The position numbers were made by a program, and so were the translations under genes. DNA of 64,000 bases from positions 11,794,501 through 11,858,500 of the forward strand of contig CM032133.1 of the NCBI GenBank assembly GCA_018894105.1, read 5' to 3'. Shown piece after piece: positions 63,597-64,000 of this stretch. How positions within the stretch are numbered: position 1 is the stretch's first letter; the number at the start of each line of letters is the position of its first letter. A model generated the notes under the pieces. It was not told the DNA's origin and searched no databases. It was given only the letters and a program-made list of their open reading frames with translations. The DNA is from Jacaranda mimosifolia. Its lineage: Eukaryota > Streptophyta > Magnoliopsida > Lamiales > Bignoniaceae.

Positions 63597-63796
63597 CTTA
63601 TGTTTCATTCCATTGTCAGTTGTTCCATTACATGGAAGAGTTATTACAGCTTAGCTCTTAATTCTGCATAAGATCTTTGCATGATTCTTTTAGTCTCTAT
63701 GAGATTGGATTATTATACTGCTAGAAAATACATCTTAATTTCTAAAGATCTCATTTGATAGTATGGTGTAATCTTTTTTAATTGCAAAAAGAGTAA

Positions 63797-64000
63797 GACA
63801 AAAGATGTTTACTCTTTGCGAAGAGCTTCATATAGCTCTAACAATTACAACTTCAGGCAAAAAGCAAAAAATGTTTACATCTAAGCCAAGAGCTTCATAT
63901 AGCTCTAACAATTACGATTTCAAATAATAAGCAAAAATTGCCTACATTTAAGCAAAGAGCTACGCAGAGCAGCTCTAGCAATTAAAAATTCTAGGTAGAA
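63797..64000 (+). repeat. class III-type unit 3, start only
   Basis: The 67-bp sub-repeats of a further unit begin here and are cut by the window end, so the array continues beyond it. The class of this unit cannot be told from the head alone. Confidence 0.85.

Larger units (their letters stand above)
60857..63796 (+). repeat. class III unit 2 (about 2940 bp)
   Basis: Same order as class III unit 1 with scattered differences. The pre-integrase part is shortened near 61713, where KYL passes to a short out-of-frame stretch. It contains a full MITE at 62976-63596 with perfect 8-bp duplications. Confidence 0.92.
22287..64000 (+). repeat. composite gypsy-pol/MITE tandem array (macrosatellite)
   Basis: From 22287 to the window end the DNA is a head-to-tail array, all units in one orientation. 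Each unit carries Ty3/gypsy pol sequence plus part of a hAT-like MITE. Class I units (22.3-54.8 kb) are about 1.71 kb, class II (54.78-57.9 kb) about 1.56 kb and class III (57.9-64.0 kb) about 2.95 kb. Class I order is integrase core, VGDL end, internal MITE core, RNase H tail, pre-integrase region. In all copies I followed, the integrase frame shifts after GIP and again around the VDELH block, so no unit encodes a whole protein. There are no LTRs between units, so this is a satellite and not stacked retrotransposons. The right end lies outside the window. Confidence 0.95.

Noticed and set aside
22287..64000. Interpretation as stacked full gypsy elements or as a CRISPR-like array
   Set aside because: No LTR, gag, protease or reverse transcriptase lies between units, and units of 1.2-2.95 kb without spacer/repeat structure are not CRISPR.
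1..64000. tRNA, rRNA or other structured RNA genes
   Set aside because: I saw no tRNA-like or rRNA-like conserved blocks on either strand, though a dedicated scan was not possible.

Overview
The window looks like nuclear DNA of a flowering plant, probably a eudicot. It is A+T-rich, carries intron-split relics of plant housekeeping genes, a Ty1/copia element, Ty3/gypsy pol sequence and a hAT-type MITE. I found no intact gene. It reads as heterochromatin, plausibly pericentromeric, but position on a chromosome cannot be seen from the sequence.

Layout. (1) 1-20.3 kb is a gene graveyard. Decayed, intron-retaining fragments of at least four different genes lie one after another, all on the + strand: a ZFYVE26-like (spastizin/SPG15-type) protein at 84-2220, a midasin-like AAA ATPase at 7850-11314, the C-terminal half of a DRP1-type dynamin at 15260-17009, the N-terminal part of a DRP1-type dynamin at 17541-18982, and the N-terminal part of a peroxisomal-type citrate synthase at 19591-20330. 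Premature stops, frameshifts and at least one lost splice donor show they are dead. A broken Ty1/copia element sits on the minus strand at about 3.05-7.0 kb, between the first two relics. (2) 21.15-22.28 kb is an extremely A+T-rich block. (3) From about 22.29 kb to the end of the window (over 41 kb) there is one continuous tandem array of a large composite repeat.

The array. Its repeat unit is a chimera of Ty3/gypsy pol sequence (RNase H tail, pre-integrase region, integrase core, integrase C-terminus), a hAT-like MITE of about 620 bp with 8-bp target duplications, and a head with a 67-bp sub-repeat. Three unit classes are present. Class III (about 2.95 kb, 57.9-64.0 kb) is the most complete. 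Class II (about 1.56 kb, 54.78-57.9 kb) equals class III minus the integrase region, removed at a CTTAAA microhomology. Class I (about 1.71 kb, roughly 19 copies, 22.3-54.8 kb) lacks the head, both MITE ends and the integrase C-terminus. Class I splits into a right block (SEWV in the integrase, as in class III) and a left derived block (SERV) that includes adjacent units I could not tell apart. The order suggests an old right-hand edge and a younger, homogenised left side.

The integrase reading frame is broken at the same place in all copies I followed, so the sequence was amplified as DNA after the retrotransposon had died. Nothing in the window is expected to make a working protein. The interest lies in how the satellite was built and in the one-strand assembly of unrelated gene fragments beside it.
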